Part shown: piece by piece, positions 46,144 to 54,928 of the stretch
How the letters are laid out: each line of letters begins with the position of its first letter
Position numbering within the stretch: the first letter of the stretch is position 1
Source: Rhizobium altiplani
Lineage (GTDB): Bacteria; Pseudomonadota; Alphaproteobacteria; Rhizobiales; Rhizobiaceae
DNA length: 64,000 bases
Assembly (NCBI RefSeq): GCF_001542405.1
Contig: NZ_LNCD01000033.1
Location: 165,770-229,769, forward strand
Direction: 5' to 3'
Made by a program: the position numbers and the translations under genes
Notes under the pieces: generated by a model
Told to the model about the DNA's origin: nothing
Database searches by the model: none
Seen by the model: the letters and a program-made list of their open reading frames with translations, nothing else

Positions 46144-46587
46144 TCAATCGCGTCCGACCATGCCAGCCATGGCCTGGATCGCCAATTCATAACCAGCCGC
46201 TCCCAAGCCGATCATGATTGCCGTCGCGACGCGAGAGATAAGGGAATTATGGTAGATGCTCTCGCGCGCATGCACGTTTGAAATGTGGAGCTCGATCTTC
46301 GGGTGATCGAACGTCTTCAGCGCGTCGAGCAGCGCGATCGACGTGAACGTGTAGCCTGCCGGGTTGATGATGATGCCGCAGGCCCCGTTGCGGGCCTGAT
46401 GCACGCTCTCCACCAGTTCGCCCTCGTAATTTGTCTGGCGAAAGTCGACGTCGAATCCGAGGTCGTTCGCCTTGGCGAGGCATTTTTCCTTGATGTCCGC
46501 AAGCGTTGTCGTGCCGTAGATGGTGGGCTCGCGCTGTCCGAGCAGGTTCAGGTTTGGCCCGTTGAGCACAAAAATCGTCTTGTTCAT
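46144..46587 (-). CDS. aroQ: Type II 3-dehydroquinate dehydratase
   Basis: The 147-residue dodecamer-forming enzyme converts 3-dehydroquinate to 3-dehydroshikimate. All family landmarks are present: FVLNGPNLNLLGQREPTIYG (catalytic Tyr and Arg), RQTNYEGELVESV, INPAGYTFTSIAL and ELHISNVHARESIYHNS (catalytic His). GAGGAG precedes the ATG. Placement between transporter genes indicates a catabolic (QuiB-like) role. Confidence 0.95.
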   Translation of the reverse strand: MNKTIFVLNGPNLNLLGQREPTIYGTTTLADIKEKCLAKANDLGFDVDFRQTNYEGELVESVHQARNGACGIIINPAGYTFTSIALLDALKTFDHPKIELHISNVHARESIYHNSLISRVATAIMIGLGAAGYELAIQAMAGMVGRD

Positions 46588-46689
46588 GATGCGCTCCTCG
46601 AAACGCGCAAAGCCGTGCTTTCGGCGTCGCGACACCGTCGGCGGGCATCGAAACGCCCGCCAGTTTGCTTTTCCTTCAGCGCTTGGGGC

Positions 46690-47520
46690 TCAGTTTGCGG
46701 TGAACGGAATGCCTTCGAGGCTCGCGGGGAATTCCGGAACCGGCACCTTCATCCACTTGTCGTAGATCTTCTTGAGCTCGCCATTGGCCTTGATCTTGTC
46801 GATGAAGGCATTGATCGAAGCGTTGATTTCCTTCTCGCCAAGCCGCGTGCAAGCGCCATTGTAGAGCTTCTGGAACTCAAGCTTGTTTTCGAACTCGCCT
46901 GGACGAGCCTTTTCGACACGGTCCATGTAGAAGATGTTGCCGCCAAGCGCCTGAACCTGGCCGGACACAAGCGCCTGGACGCTGGGCGCATCACCGTCGA
47001 AGCGGCGGATCGTGGCGCTCTGGGGTGCATTCTTGGTGACCTGGGTATCTTGAGCCGCACCCTTGGCAACGCCAATCGAAAGATTGGCCATGTCATCATT
47101 CGTCTTGACCGACATGGACTTCGGCGCAATCAGCACGATGGCGTTGGCAACGTAGGGCTTGCTGAACTGAACGGCTTTGGCACGCTCCGGCAGCATGGCC
47201 ATCGTCGCGAAGAGAACATCGACACGACCAGTTGTCAGGGCGGGAATGCGGTTGTTGACTTCCAACGGCACGAACTCGACAGAGACGCCGAGTTCCTTTG
47301 CGTAAAGCGTTGCAATATCGGCATCGAGGCCGTCCTGCTTGCCGCCTGATGTCACGAAGCCCCATGGCGGGTTGTCGCCCTGGATGCCAACGACGAGCTT
47401 TCCTTTGGCCTTGATTTCTTCGGGGGTGACTGCGGCAGCGGGGTTGGCGAGCCCGATCGCAGCCACGACAGCAGCGACACCCAGCATCGCGTTTCGGCGC
47501 GTCAGCATCGACTTGAACAT
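46690..47520 (-). CDS. ABC transporter substrate-binding protein, family 3
   Basis: The 276-residue binding protein has a signal with a TRRNAMLGVAAVVAAIG stretch and ANPAAA cut. Family 3 features: GKLVVGIQGDNPPWGF, GLDADIATLYAKELG, VDVLFATMAMLPERAKAVQFS. Its ligand may be quinate/shikimate or a related cyclic acid rather than an amino acid, judged by context. AAAGGAGGAGG precedes the ATG at 47520. Confidence 0.9.
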   Translation of the reverse strand: MFKSMLTRRNAMLGVAAVVAAIGLANPAAAVTPEEIKAKGKLVVGIQGDNPPWGFVTSGGKQDGLDADIATLYAKELGVSVEFVPLEVNNRIPALTTGRVDVLFATMAMLPERAKAVQFSKPYVANAIVLIAPKSMSVKTNDDMANLSIGVAKGAAQDTQVTKNAPQSATIRRFDGDAPSVQALVSGQVQALGGNIFYMDRVEKARPGEFENKLEFQKLYNGACTRLGEKEINASINAFIDKIKANGELKKIYDKWMKVPVPEFPASLEGIPFTAN

Positions 47521-47643
47521 TGATTCCTCCTCCTTTGAACGGTCGCTTGGACCCAACAGTCTTCCTCTCCCGACTGCATGTTCAGCTTTTTGCCAGAGGA
47601 TCGTGCGCAAATCAACCGAGTTTTTGAAAATCATATGAGACTT

Positions 47644-47665
47644 TTGATTTGACCAATTGATTTGA
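47644..47665. promoter_or_regulatory. Tandem TTGATTTGA repeat in the divergent promoter region
   Basis: TTGATTTGA occurs at 47644-47652 and 47657-47665, 13 nt start to start, in the AT-rich 247-nt space between the ABC binding protein gene and the QuiC-type gene. It is a candidate site for one of the two GntR proteins encoded at 49.7-51.1 kb. No firm -35/-10 pair can be assigned. Confidence 0.4.
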
Positions 47666-47767
47666 AATGCTCACGACATTTGACATAATGCCATGATAAG
47701 GGCGGAGCGTGAGGCGCAATCGGCTGCTCGCAGTGCTCTCGTGGCGCCAACGGAAAGGTATTGGGTT

Positions 47768-49657
47768 ATGAAGACCTCGATTGCGACGGTGACGCTCAGC
47801 GGTGAACTGCCCGACAAGCTTGAGGCCATTGCACGAGCAGGGTTCGACGGCGTGGAAATTTTCGAGAACGACTTCCTTGCCTTTGATGGAAGCCCCGCCG
47901 ATGTCGGCAGGATGGCGGGGGATCTGGGCCTCAAGATTACGCTCTTCCAGCCCTTTCGCGATTTCGAAGGCATGCCCGATCCACTTCGAAGCCGCACCTT
48001 CGATCGGGCGGAGCGTAAGTTCGACGTCATGCAGGAGCTCGGAACCGACATGGTTCTTGTCTGCTCGAATGTCTCGCAGGCGGCCCTTGGCGGCATTGAT
48101 CGCGCGGCCGCCGACTTTCACGAACTGGGTGAACGCGCGGCCAGGCGCGGCCTAAAGGTGGGCTATGAAGCGCTTGCCTGGGGGCGCTATGTCAATGACC
48201 ACCGTGATGCCTGGGAAATCGTGCGACGCGCCGATCATCCGAATGTGGGGCTGATCCTCGACAGCTTCCATTCGCTCTCGCGCAAGATCGACATCAACTC
48301 GATCCGCTCCATTCCAAAGGAGAAGATCTTCATCGTGCAGCTCGCCGATGCGCCGCTGATCGACATGGATCTGCTCTATTGGAGCCGCCATTTTCGCAAC
48401 ATGCCAGGCGAGGGCGATCTGCCGGTGACAGCGTTCACCGAGGCGGTCGCCTCGACCGGGTATGACGGCTATTTCTCGCTCGAGATCTTCAACGATCAAT
48501 TCCGCGGCGGCTCGACGCGGGCAATCGCTGCCGATGGCCATCGTTCCCTGATCTATCTGGCAGATCAGGTTCGTCGCAATGTCCATACGCCGATCGGCGC
48601 CGCCATGCCGGAGCGGGCAGTGGTCAAGGGCGTCGGCTTCGTCGAATTCGCCACGGACATGGACGAGTCCGTCGAACTGGTCTCCCTCTTGCGGGCCCTT
48701 GGTTTCCGCAAGACGGCAATCCATCGGTCCAAGAAGGTCACGCTGTTCGAACAGGGCAGCATTCGCATTCTGGTCAACACAGATCCGCTTGGCTTTGCCA
48801 GCGCAGCCTATGCGGTCCACGGCACATTTGCTTATGCGATCGCACTCAATGTCGAGGATGCCGCAAAGGCCTATCAGCGTGCCCTTGCCCTGGACGCAGA
48901 ACCATTCCGACAGCCCGTTGTCGATGGGGAGCTCGAATTTCCCACTGTCCGGGGTGTCGGCGGCGGCCTGATCTACCTCATCGACGACACGAGCCCGCTC
49001 GGCCGGTTCCCGGAGATCGACTTCGAGGCGGTTTCGGATGAAACCGGCATCGTTGGCGCCGGGCTGCTGCAGTTCGACCATGTCGCCCAGACGGTTGCCT
49101 ATGACGAAATGCTGACCTGGCTGCTCTTCTACACATCGATCTTCGAAACCAGAAAAACACCGATGGTCGATATCATCGACCCGAGCGGCATCGTGCGTAG
49201 CCAGGTCGTCGAGAATGAGCCCGGAACGCTGCGGATTACCATGAATGGTACCGAAAACCGCCGTACGCTGGCGGGGCACTTCATCGCCGAGAAATTCGGT
49301 TCGGGCATTCAGCATCTGGCGTTTTCCACCGATGACATTTTCGTCACCGCCAGATCACTCCGTAGCCAGGGCTTCAAGCCACTCCATATCTCGCCCAACT
49401 ATTATGATGATATTGAAGCCCGCTTCGGACTTGAGCCCGACCTGACCGAGCGCCTGAAAGCAGAAAACATCCTCTATGACCGTGACGAGCACGGAGACTA
49501 TTTTCAGCTCTACAGCGGCACCTATGGTGAGGGCTTCTTCTTCGAAATCGTCGAACGACGCGGCTATCGGGGCTATGGGGCACCGAATGCCATTTTCCGC
49601 ATCGCAGCACTCAAGAAGCAGATGCGGCCCGAGGGCATTCCGAAGGACGCCGTCTGA
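47768..49657 (+). CDS. 3-dehydroshikimate dehydratase fused to an HPPD-like domain (QuiC-type)
   Basis: The 629-residue protein converts 3-dehydroshikimate to protocatechuate. The N-terminal TIM barrel (about 1-265) has a metal-binding set: E in VGYEALAWGR, D in GLILDSFHSLS, Q in FIVQLADAP and E in FSLEIFND. The C-terminal half (about 280-610) is a 4-hydroxyphenylpyruvate dioxygenase-like vicinal oxygen chelate domain with His in LLQFDHVAQ, His in GIQHLAFST and Glu in GFFFEIVER. This fusion is known in Pseudomonas and other bacteria. Divergent from the transporter operon. Confidence 0.92.
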   Translation: MKTSIATVTLSGELPDKLEAIARAGFDGVEIFENDFLAFDGSPADVGRMAGDLGLKITLFQPFRDFEGMPDPLRSRTFDRAERKFDVMQELGTDMVLVCSNVSQAALGGIDRAAADFHELGERAARRGLKVGYEALAWGRYVNDHRDAWEIVRRADHPNVGLILDSFHSLSRKIDINSIRSIPKEKIFIVQLADAPLIDMDLLYWSRHFRNMPGEGDLPVTAFTEAVASTGYDGYFSLEIFNDQFRGGSTRAIAADGHRSLIYLADQVRRNVHTPIGAAMPERAVVKGVGFVEFATDMDESVELVSLLRALGFRKTAIHRSKKVTLFEQGSIRILVNTDPLGFASAAYAVHGTFAYAIALNVEDAAKAYQRALALDAEPFRQPVVDGELEFPTVRGVGGGLIYLIDDTSPLGRFPEIDFEAVSDETGIVGAGLLQFDHVAQTVAYDEMLTWLLFYTSIFETRKTPMVDIIDPSGIVRSQVVENEPGTLRITMNGTENRRTLAGHFIAEKFGSGIQHLAFSTDDIFVTARSLRSQGFKPLHISPNYYDDIEARFGLEPDLTERLKAENILYDRDEHGDYFQLYSGTYGEGFFFEIVERRGYRGYGAPNAIFRIAALKKQMRPEGIPKDAV

Positions 49658-49668
49658 GCGGCGCCTCG

Positions 49669-50343
49669 TTACGGAATGCGCCCGCTCCCCAGAACGTGTG
49701 CCACGCCACTCTCTATATGTCGGCGGATGACAGAACGGGCGCCTTCGACGTCACGCTTCAAGGCGAGTTCGAAGAGGAGCTTGTGGTCTTCGACAACCGC
49801 CCGACCGCGAAAGCTCTGGGCAAGCATATGATAGCGCAGAAACCTGTCGAACACCGAAGATAGCGCCGCCATGAGCGTGGCCGAATTGCAGGCCGATACG
49901 ATCGCCTGATGAAACTCCCAGTCATAGCGAACCCAGTCGATGGTACGCGAGGCATCGCCCGCAAGCAGCTTCTTTTCGGCAGCCGCCAGCTTATGGTGGG
50001 CGGCTACGATGCGTCCCTCCCACTCAAGATTTCCTGCCGAAAAGGACAATCCGATCGCATGCGTCTCCAGCACGGTGCGAAGATCGGCAAGCTCCTCGAG
50101 TTCCTTGCGGGTCGCGGGACTGACTTCGAACCCGCGCTGGCCCTCGGCCAACACCAGGTTCTCCGTGGTCAGGCGGCTCAATATCTCGCGCAGTGAAGAG
50201 ACACTGATGGAATACCGCTCCTTGGCCTGCTCAAGCTTGATCTTTGCACCAGGCGCCAAGGTCCCCGAAATGATATCCTGACGGATCTGTCGAAAGACGA
50301 TGTCGCTGACGGTCTCGGCGGTTTCAGCAGCAATTTTGAGCAT
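49669..50343 (-). CDS. GntR-family regulator, FCD type (copy 1)
   Basis: The 224-residue regulator has a winged helix at about 12-75 (FRQIRQDIISGTLAPGAKIK, then SSLREILSRLTTENLVLAEG) followed by an FCD ligand domain (about 85-215) with metal-site-like residues (YDWEFHQAI). It is 40 nt downstream of a close paralogue, and probably represses or activates the quinate-type cluster. AGAGGA precedes the ATG at 50343. Confidence 0.9.
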   Translation of the reverse strand: MLKIAAETAETVSDIVFRQIRQDIISGTLAPGAKIKLEQAKERYSISVSSLREILSRLTTENLVLAEGQRGFEVSPATRKELEELADLRTVLETHAIGLSFSAGNLEWEGRIVAAHHKLAAAEKKLLAGDASRTIDWVRYDWEFHQAIVSACNSATLMAALSSVFDRFLRYHMLAQSFRGRAVVEDHKLLFELALKRDVEGARSVIRRHIESGVAHVLGSGRIP

Positions 50344-50383
50344 GAGATCCTCTGCTTTGATCAAGCGCCAGGGTCGGCATCTA

Positions 50384-51112
50384 TCACGTTTGTGACGGAA
50401 GGGCCGATAGCGATCCCTTTTCGAGCGCATGCTCGACGCCGCCTTGTATGTGACGCTGCAGGATTTTCTTTGCCGTCTTGCTGTCGCGTTGCAGGGCGGC
50501 CTCCAGGAGCTGCCTATGTTCCTGCTCGGCAACACGTCCACGGTAAGACAGCGCAACCATCTGATAACGCAGGTACTTGTCGAAGACGGCCGAATGGGTC
50601 TCCATGAGAAGGCGTGATCCACAGGCGGAAATCAGCGCTTGGTGAAACTCCCAGTCATAGCGCTTCCAGTCTTCCGCCCTGCTGGAATCGCCCGAAGCCA
50701 TGACCTCTTCCATGCGTGCCAGCTTGTAGTGGGCAGATACCAGCCTCGCTTCCCACTCTACATCGCCCTGTTCGAACGACTGCTCAAGCGCATGCTCTTC
50801 GAGAAGCAAACGGAGAGCGGCGACCTCTTTCAGGTCAGCAACCGACACGCGGGCAACCTCAAAACCCCGCTGTCCTTCAGCCACGACGAGCCCCTCGGAC
50901 GTCAGGCGGTTGAGAATTTCCCGCAGAGTGCTGACGCTCGTCTCGTAGGCACTCTTCAAATTCTCAAGCTTGAGCTTCAGGCCCGGCGCAAGGCGGCCGA
51001 AGATTATGTCCGCCCGTATCTGCCTGTAGCTGCTTTCAGCGACAGTTTCGTCCGCAGCCTCTCTCCGCACGCCTATCTCCGATATTTTTCCTTTCGTCAT
51101 ATATATCCGCAT
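50384..51112 (-). CDS. GntR-family regulator, FCD type (copy 2)
   Basis: The 242-residue regulator is a paralogue of the protein at 49669, with shared segments such as SVSTLREILNRLTSEGLV, AEGQRGFEV, and RYDWEFHQALISAC. It most likely arose by tandem duplication. The two could heterodimerise or answer different ligands. ATG at 51112 or 51100 (MTKG). Confidence 0.9.
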   Translation of the reverse strand: MRIYMTKGKISEIGVRREAADETVAESSYRQIRADIIFGRLAPGLKLKLENLKSAYETSVSTLREILNRLTSEGLVVAEGQRGFEVARVSVADLKEVAALRLLLEEHALEQSFEQGDVEWEARLVSAHYKLARMEEVMASGDSSRAEDWKRYDWEFHQALISACGSRLLMETHSAVFDKYLRYQMVALSYRGRVAEQEHRQLLEAALQRDSKTAKKILQRHIQGGVEHALEKGSLSALPSQT

Positions 51113-51590
51113 GACTAGGTCGAAGACAATGCCGATCGTCTGGCGTCGGAAATGCGCAATCAGTTGGCCGGCACGCAGCTGGTCAATACATGGCTCGAAG
51201 GAAGAAGCATTCTACATTGCCGGAACGGCAATGGCATCTTGCTGTAATTTAGCAACGCCTTAACGAAAATGGTGTGGCAATGTCGAGATTCGCGCGCTGG
51301 TTGGTGGTGCGCCGCCATGCCGCATTCTAGCTTTCTAGCAGGCTTCGGTTGAGGGAGTGAGATCGATCGAAGCTCGGCATACAGCAGGGGCATTCAACCG
51401 TGCCGAAAAGGTCGGGCCCCCTGGAAGTGTGCGAGGAGTTCGAAGGGTGGTTGGGAGTAAGTGCGTAGACATCAACATTTCCACTCTTCGAAAGCGGTCT
51501 ATCGAGTTGCTGCGTAAGAGCGATATCGCCTGGCGACAAAGGCATATCTTAGCCGAGTGAGCGCTTCAACGCAGCGCGGTCGAGGAGGGG
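51113..51590. other. 478-nt gap with no gene supported
   Basis: This stretch is upstream of the second GntR gene and ahead of a small plus-strand frame. Short frames here have no ribosome site. It probably holds the GntR promoter; I see no strong repeat or hairpin. Confidence 0.45.
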
Positions 51591-51692
51591 ATGATGAGCG
51601 ATCGTGCAATGGGCTTCTTGGTTGCGACAGAAGTGTGCCTGCTATTTTGGATAGCCGTCGCAATGTTTGCGGTTGGAGGGCTCCCCGTCTAA
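51591..51692 (+). CDS. 33-residue single-pass membrane microprotein (candidate)
   Basis: The frame starts ATG ATG AGC right after CGAGGAGGGG, a strong ribosome site though closely spaced. The peptide has a short polar start and one hydrophobic helix (GFLVATEVCLLFWIAVAMFA) with one Cys. It overlaps the 3-prime end of the Ldh2-family gene antisense by 51 nt. A chance frame is not excluded. Confidence 0.4.
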   Translation: MMSDRAMGFLVATEVCLLFWIAVAMFAVGGLPV

Positions 51693-52691
51693 AGCTGTCT
51701 TGGCGATGGTGGCGATCTTTTCATATACGCTTCGGGGGATGGAGAATTCTCCTGATGTGTGAGTAGAATTAACTCCCGTAACGCCCGGCACGAATACGCT
51801 TTTTTCTTGCAGGCGTTCGACTTGGCGAAGTGCCCGCTCGATCCGTCCGTCGGCTCTCGGACCGGGCATGATTGCAATCACGCTGAGCCCCACCGCGGGC
51901 GACGTGGTCCCCGACCTGAAATCCGGTGTGTCCAGAGACCAGGGGCCACCGGAGAGGCCAGCAGACAGCATCTCCACCAGCAGCGCTACATTGGCTCCTT
52001 TGCGGCCGCCGAAGGGCAACAGAGCTCCCTTCAGCGCCTCTTCCGCATCCTCAGTCGCGTTGCCGCCTGAGTCGACTGCCCAGCCCTTCGGGATTGGCTC
52101 TTTCTCCTCGGCCGCTCTGACGACGTTGACGAAGGCGGTGGCGCTCGACGCCTGATCGATGATCACGGGCGGCGTGTGCTCGCCGAGCGGAAATCCGAAT
52201 GCCATCGGATTTGTGCTGTAGACGACAGGTCCGCCGGCTTGCGCCACCATCATGGCATTTGCGTTGGTTGCCGCCAGTCCAATCACACCCTCATTGCAGA
52301 GTCTGCGGACGTAGTATCCGAGTTCGCCGGTGGTGTAGCTGTTGGTTTGCGTGAAGACAGCAACTCCAAGGCTGCGAACCGCGTCGAGCAGATCTTTAAA
52401 AGCGAGATCGAAGCCTAGCTGGGCGATGCCGCGATCTGCATCGGAAACGAGAAATGCTGGGAAGGCGCGGTCCAGTCGCGGCTTGGGCTCGCGATTTATT
52501 CGTCCCTCGCGAAATCCATCGAGATAATCCACGAAGTGCGGGAACCCGAGGGTAGGGGGACCGTGGCTTGCCGCCGAAAGCGTGGCGTCCACGAGGGAGC
52601 GTGCGCTCGCGCGAGCCGCGCCCGAGGCCAGGCATGCCTTCATTGCAAGTTCCTCGGCGTCCTTCCTTTTGAGCAAGATCTCCTCGGACAT
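51642..52691 (-). CDS. Ldh2-family oxidoreductase (malate/L-lactate or imine reductase type)
   Basis: The 349-residue NAD(P)-dependent enzyme belongs to the malate/lactate dehydrogenase-2 fold, which also includes delta1-piperideine/pyrroline-2-carboxylate reductases. Landmarks: SHGPPTLGFPHFVDYL (substrate His), TNSYTTGELGYYVR, GLAATNANAMMV, NPMAFGFPLGEHTP, LLPFGGRKGANVALLVEML. Its start is 1 nt after the flavoprotein stop, so they are co-transcribed; a cyclic imine or hydroxy-acid substrate fits the amine-degradation context. Confidence 0.85.
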   Translation of the reverse strand: MSEEILLKRKDAEELAMKACLASGAARASARSLVDATLSAASHGPPTLGFPHFVDYLDGFREGRINREPKPRLDRAFPAFLVSDADRGIAQLGFDLAFKDLLDAVRSLGVAVFTQTNSYTTGELGYYVRRLCNEGVIGLAATNANAMMVAQAGGPVVYSTNPMAFGFPLGEHTPPVIIDQASSATAFVNVVRAAEEKEPIPKGWAVDSGGNATEDAEEALKGALLPFGGRKGANVALLVEMLSAGLSGGPWSLDTPDFRSGTTSPAVGLSVIAIMPGPRADGRIERALRQVERLQEKSVFVPGVTGVNSTHTSGEFSIPRSVYEKIATIAKTALDGEPSNRKHCDGYPK

Positions 52692-52692
52692 G

Positions 52693-54678
52693 TCAGATCT
52701 CCAGTCCCGCTTTTCTGCCTTCGTAGAAGGCGTAAGGAGCTTGCCGCGGCGCGGCGCAATCGCCGATCTGTCGCGCGGGAACACCCAGTTCGAGCAGGCC
52801 TGGCATCAGCCAGTCCATCGGATGATTTGTCGTTGCGGTGACCAGGCTGTCCGCCTCTACAAAATTGCGATCACCAGTGTTGTGATCCAGAACCGTTGCA
52901 CCGTTTCCGTGCCATTCAGCGATGCTGACCTCCGTGATCCACTGCACGCCAAGCTTTTTCAAAGCCTGCCGCATCGGAACATCGGCAGCCGTTCTTTGAA
53001 GCTCCTTTCCGACGAACGGGTCGGGTGTGACGATCGTGACCTGATGGCCGTCCTCCGCCAGCTTCCAGGCCGTCCCGCAACCGCGCCAGCCGCCGCCCTC
53101 GTCCAGGAGAAGGACGTGCTTGCCTGGCCTTGCCTGCCTTGCCATGACTGCCTCGACGGTGAACACGCCGCCCTTGTCTAGCCCGGGCATCGCCGCAATC
53201 GTCGGCAAGGCCTTCTGGAACCCGGTCTCCGGAGAATAGGAGCCGGTCGCGACGATCACGACGTCCACCTGCGACGGGTCGATGTCATCTGCTTCCACAT
53301 AGCTATTCAGTCTGACGTCAACGCCGAGCTTTTCCAGTTGGCGTTCATACCAGGCAAGCAGATCAAGGATCTGGGCACGTCTCGGCTGCAGGCCGGCGAG
53401 CAGAAAATTGCCACCGAGACGCGTTCCGGCTTCCGAGAGGACGACCCTGTGGCCGCGTTCAGCCGCCACCCTTGCCGCTTCGAGCCCCGCCGGGCCGCCA
53501 CCGATGACAAATACGCGTTTTGGACTGGGTGTCTTGGTGAAACGATCGCCTTTCCATTCGAACTCTCGTCCCGCTGAAGGATTGATCAGACAGCTTATCC
53601 AGTAGTCCCGGGAACGGCGCCCCCAGCACATCTGGTTGCAGGATATGCAGCCGCGGATGTCTTCGGGGCGACCTTCACCGGCCTTGCGCGCCAGGTGAGG
53701 GTCGGCGATCTGTCCACGAACGATCGACACAAGGTCGCACGCGCCTTCGCCAAGAACTGTCTCCGCATTTTCAGGTGTTCGGATATGGCTTTCGGCAATG
53801 ACGGCGGAATTTCTCACGACCTTCTTGAGGCAGGCGGCAAGATCGGCGCCGAGCTTTTCAGGATAAATGAATGTCGGCATGAGCTTGTAGAAGTCGAGGT
53901 ATCCGCCAGACCCGCATGTGACATAGTCCATCAGGCCGAGCTCGTCGTGAAGCTTCACGATCTCCGCAAGCTCGTGTCGCTGCAGCGCGGCCTTCACATC
54001 CGGCTCGTCGCTCACTGCGAGGCCAATGATGAAATCTGGTCCGCATGTCTCTCTGATCCGAAAGAGAATCTCGCGAGACATGCGCGTGCGGTTTTCGAGC
54101 GAGCCTCCCCACTGGTCTTCGCGTCGATTGCTCCAAGGCGTCCAGAATTGGTCGACCATCCCCAGATAGGCTGCCCATACTTCGACACCGTCGAAGCCGG
54201 CCTCGCGACATCGGCGCGCCGCCTGAACAAACCCGTCGATGGTCTCCCAAATCTCGGCTTCCGTCATCGGATGCGAGCCGTCACTGTCGTGGTAGCTCGG
54301 CAGACCGGACGGCGACCAATGGGGATGGAAGGAGTTGTCGGAGTCGCCATGCGCCCCGACGTGGTAGAGTTGCTGGATCGCGACGGCTCCATTCTCCTTG
54401 ATGGCGCGGACAAGCCTGGCAAAGTGCGGAATCACGGTATCGTCGCAATGACGGAAGTTCCTTTGCGTCAGAACCGCGGCAGCATGGACCGGCATCGGTT
54501 CGACGACAATCATCCCGGCGCCGCCGATAGCACGCTCGGCGTAGTAGGCGACATGGCGCTCCGTCGGCAGCCCGTCGACTGCCATGTTCGCGGTGTGAGC
54601 GCCAAACACGATGCGATTGCGAAGCGTGTGCCCGCGAATCTGAAGCGGACTGAAGAGGCGGGGGAACTTTTCGGGCAT
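52693..54678 (-). CDS. Old-Yellow-Enzyme/TMADH-family FMN-FeS-FAD oxidoreductase (DgcA-like)
   Basis: The 661-residue three-part flavoprotein has an FMN TIM barrel at about 1-340 (LRNRIVFGAH, QWGGSLENRTRM). A [4Fe-4S] motif CISCNQMC ... ISCLINP has the C-x2-C-x3-C-x11-C spacing of 2,4-dienoyl-CoA reductase. The dinucleotide-binding C-terminus contains VFVIGGGPAGLEAARVAAERG (about 388-408). Relatives demethylate dimethylglycine or other N-methyl amines, or reduce enoyl groups. Genes for betaine uptake lie upstream on the same strand. Confidence 0.88.
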   Translation of the reverse strand: MPEKFPRLFSPLQIRGHTLRNRIVFGAHTANMAVDGLPTERHVAYYAERAIGGAGMIVVEPMPVHAAAVLTQRNFRHCDDTVIPHFARLVRAIKENGAVAIQQLYHVGAHGDSDNSFHPHWSPSGLPSYHDSDGSHPMTEAEIWETIDGFVQAARRCREAGFDGVEVWAAYLGMVDQFWTPWSNRREDQWGGSLENRTRMSREILFRIRETCGPDFIIGLAVSDEPDVKAALQRHELAEIVKLHDELGLMDYVTCGSGGYLDFYKLMPTFIYPEKLGADLAACLKKVVRNSAVIAESHIRTPENAETVLGEGACDLVSIVRGQIADPHLARKAGEGRPEDIRGCISCNQMCWGRRSRDYWISCLINPSAGREFEWKGDRFTKTPSPKRVFVIGGGPAGLEAARVAAERGHRVVLSEAGTRLGGNFLLAGLQPRRAQILDLLAWYERQLEKLGVDVRLNSYVEADDIDPSQVDVVIVATGSYSPETGFQKALPTIAAMPGLDKGGVFTVEAVMARQARPGKHVLLLDEGGGWRGCGTAWKLAEDGHQVTIVTPDPFVGKELQRTAADVPMRQALKKLGVQWITEVSIAEWHGNGATVLDHNTGDRNFVEADSLVTATTNHPMDWLMPGLLELGVPARQIGDCAAPRQAPYAFYEGRKAGLEI

Positions 54679-54928
54679 GGTCGCTCCCGGATGTGAGGTC
54701 GTTGCTGGGTTCTGGCTATGACGGTCTTATCGACGCCGTGGTCTTGGGCAGGATCCATTGACACCTGGCGGAGGGAGGCGCCACGCGACTTTGTCTGGAC
54801 TGAACTTGCTTTGAGGGGGCCTGACGGGCAGAACGATTATCCCCTTGGGGACGTGTGAGCACGGAACTCGCGATGAATTCCGCGCACGCATTCAGCAGAC
54901 ATCAGGGCCGGACCTCTTCGCGGGAGCC

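Noticed and set aside
44761..46281. 506-residue plus-strand open frame
   Set aside because: Antisense to the ABC permeases; composition (Gln/Arg/Glu-rich) typical of a shadow frame.
48152..49315. 387-residue minus-strand open frame
   Set aside because: Antisense to the QuiC-type gene without motif support.
53695..54696. 333-residue plus-strand open frame
   Set aside because: Antisense to the DgcA-like flavoprotein gene; no recognisable domain.
54679..54928. Possible small gene between the DgcA-like and proV genes
   Set aside because: No frame with a ribosome site or family likeness; treated as intergenic.
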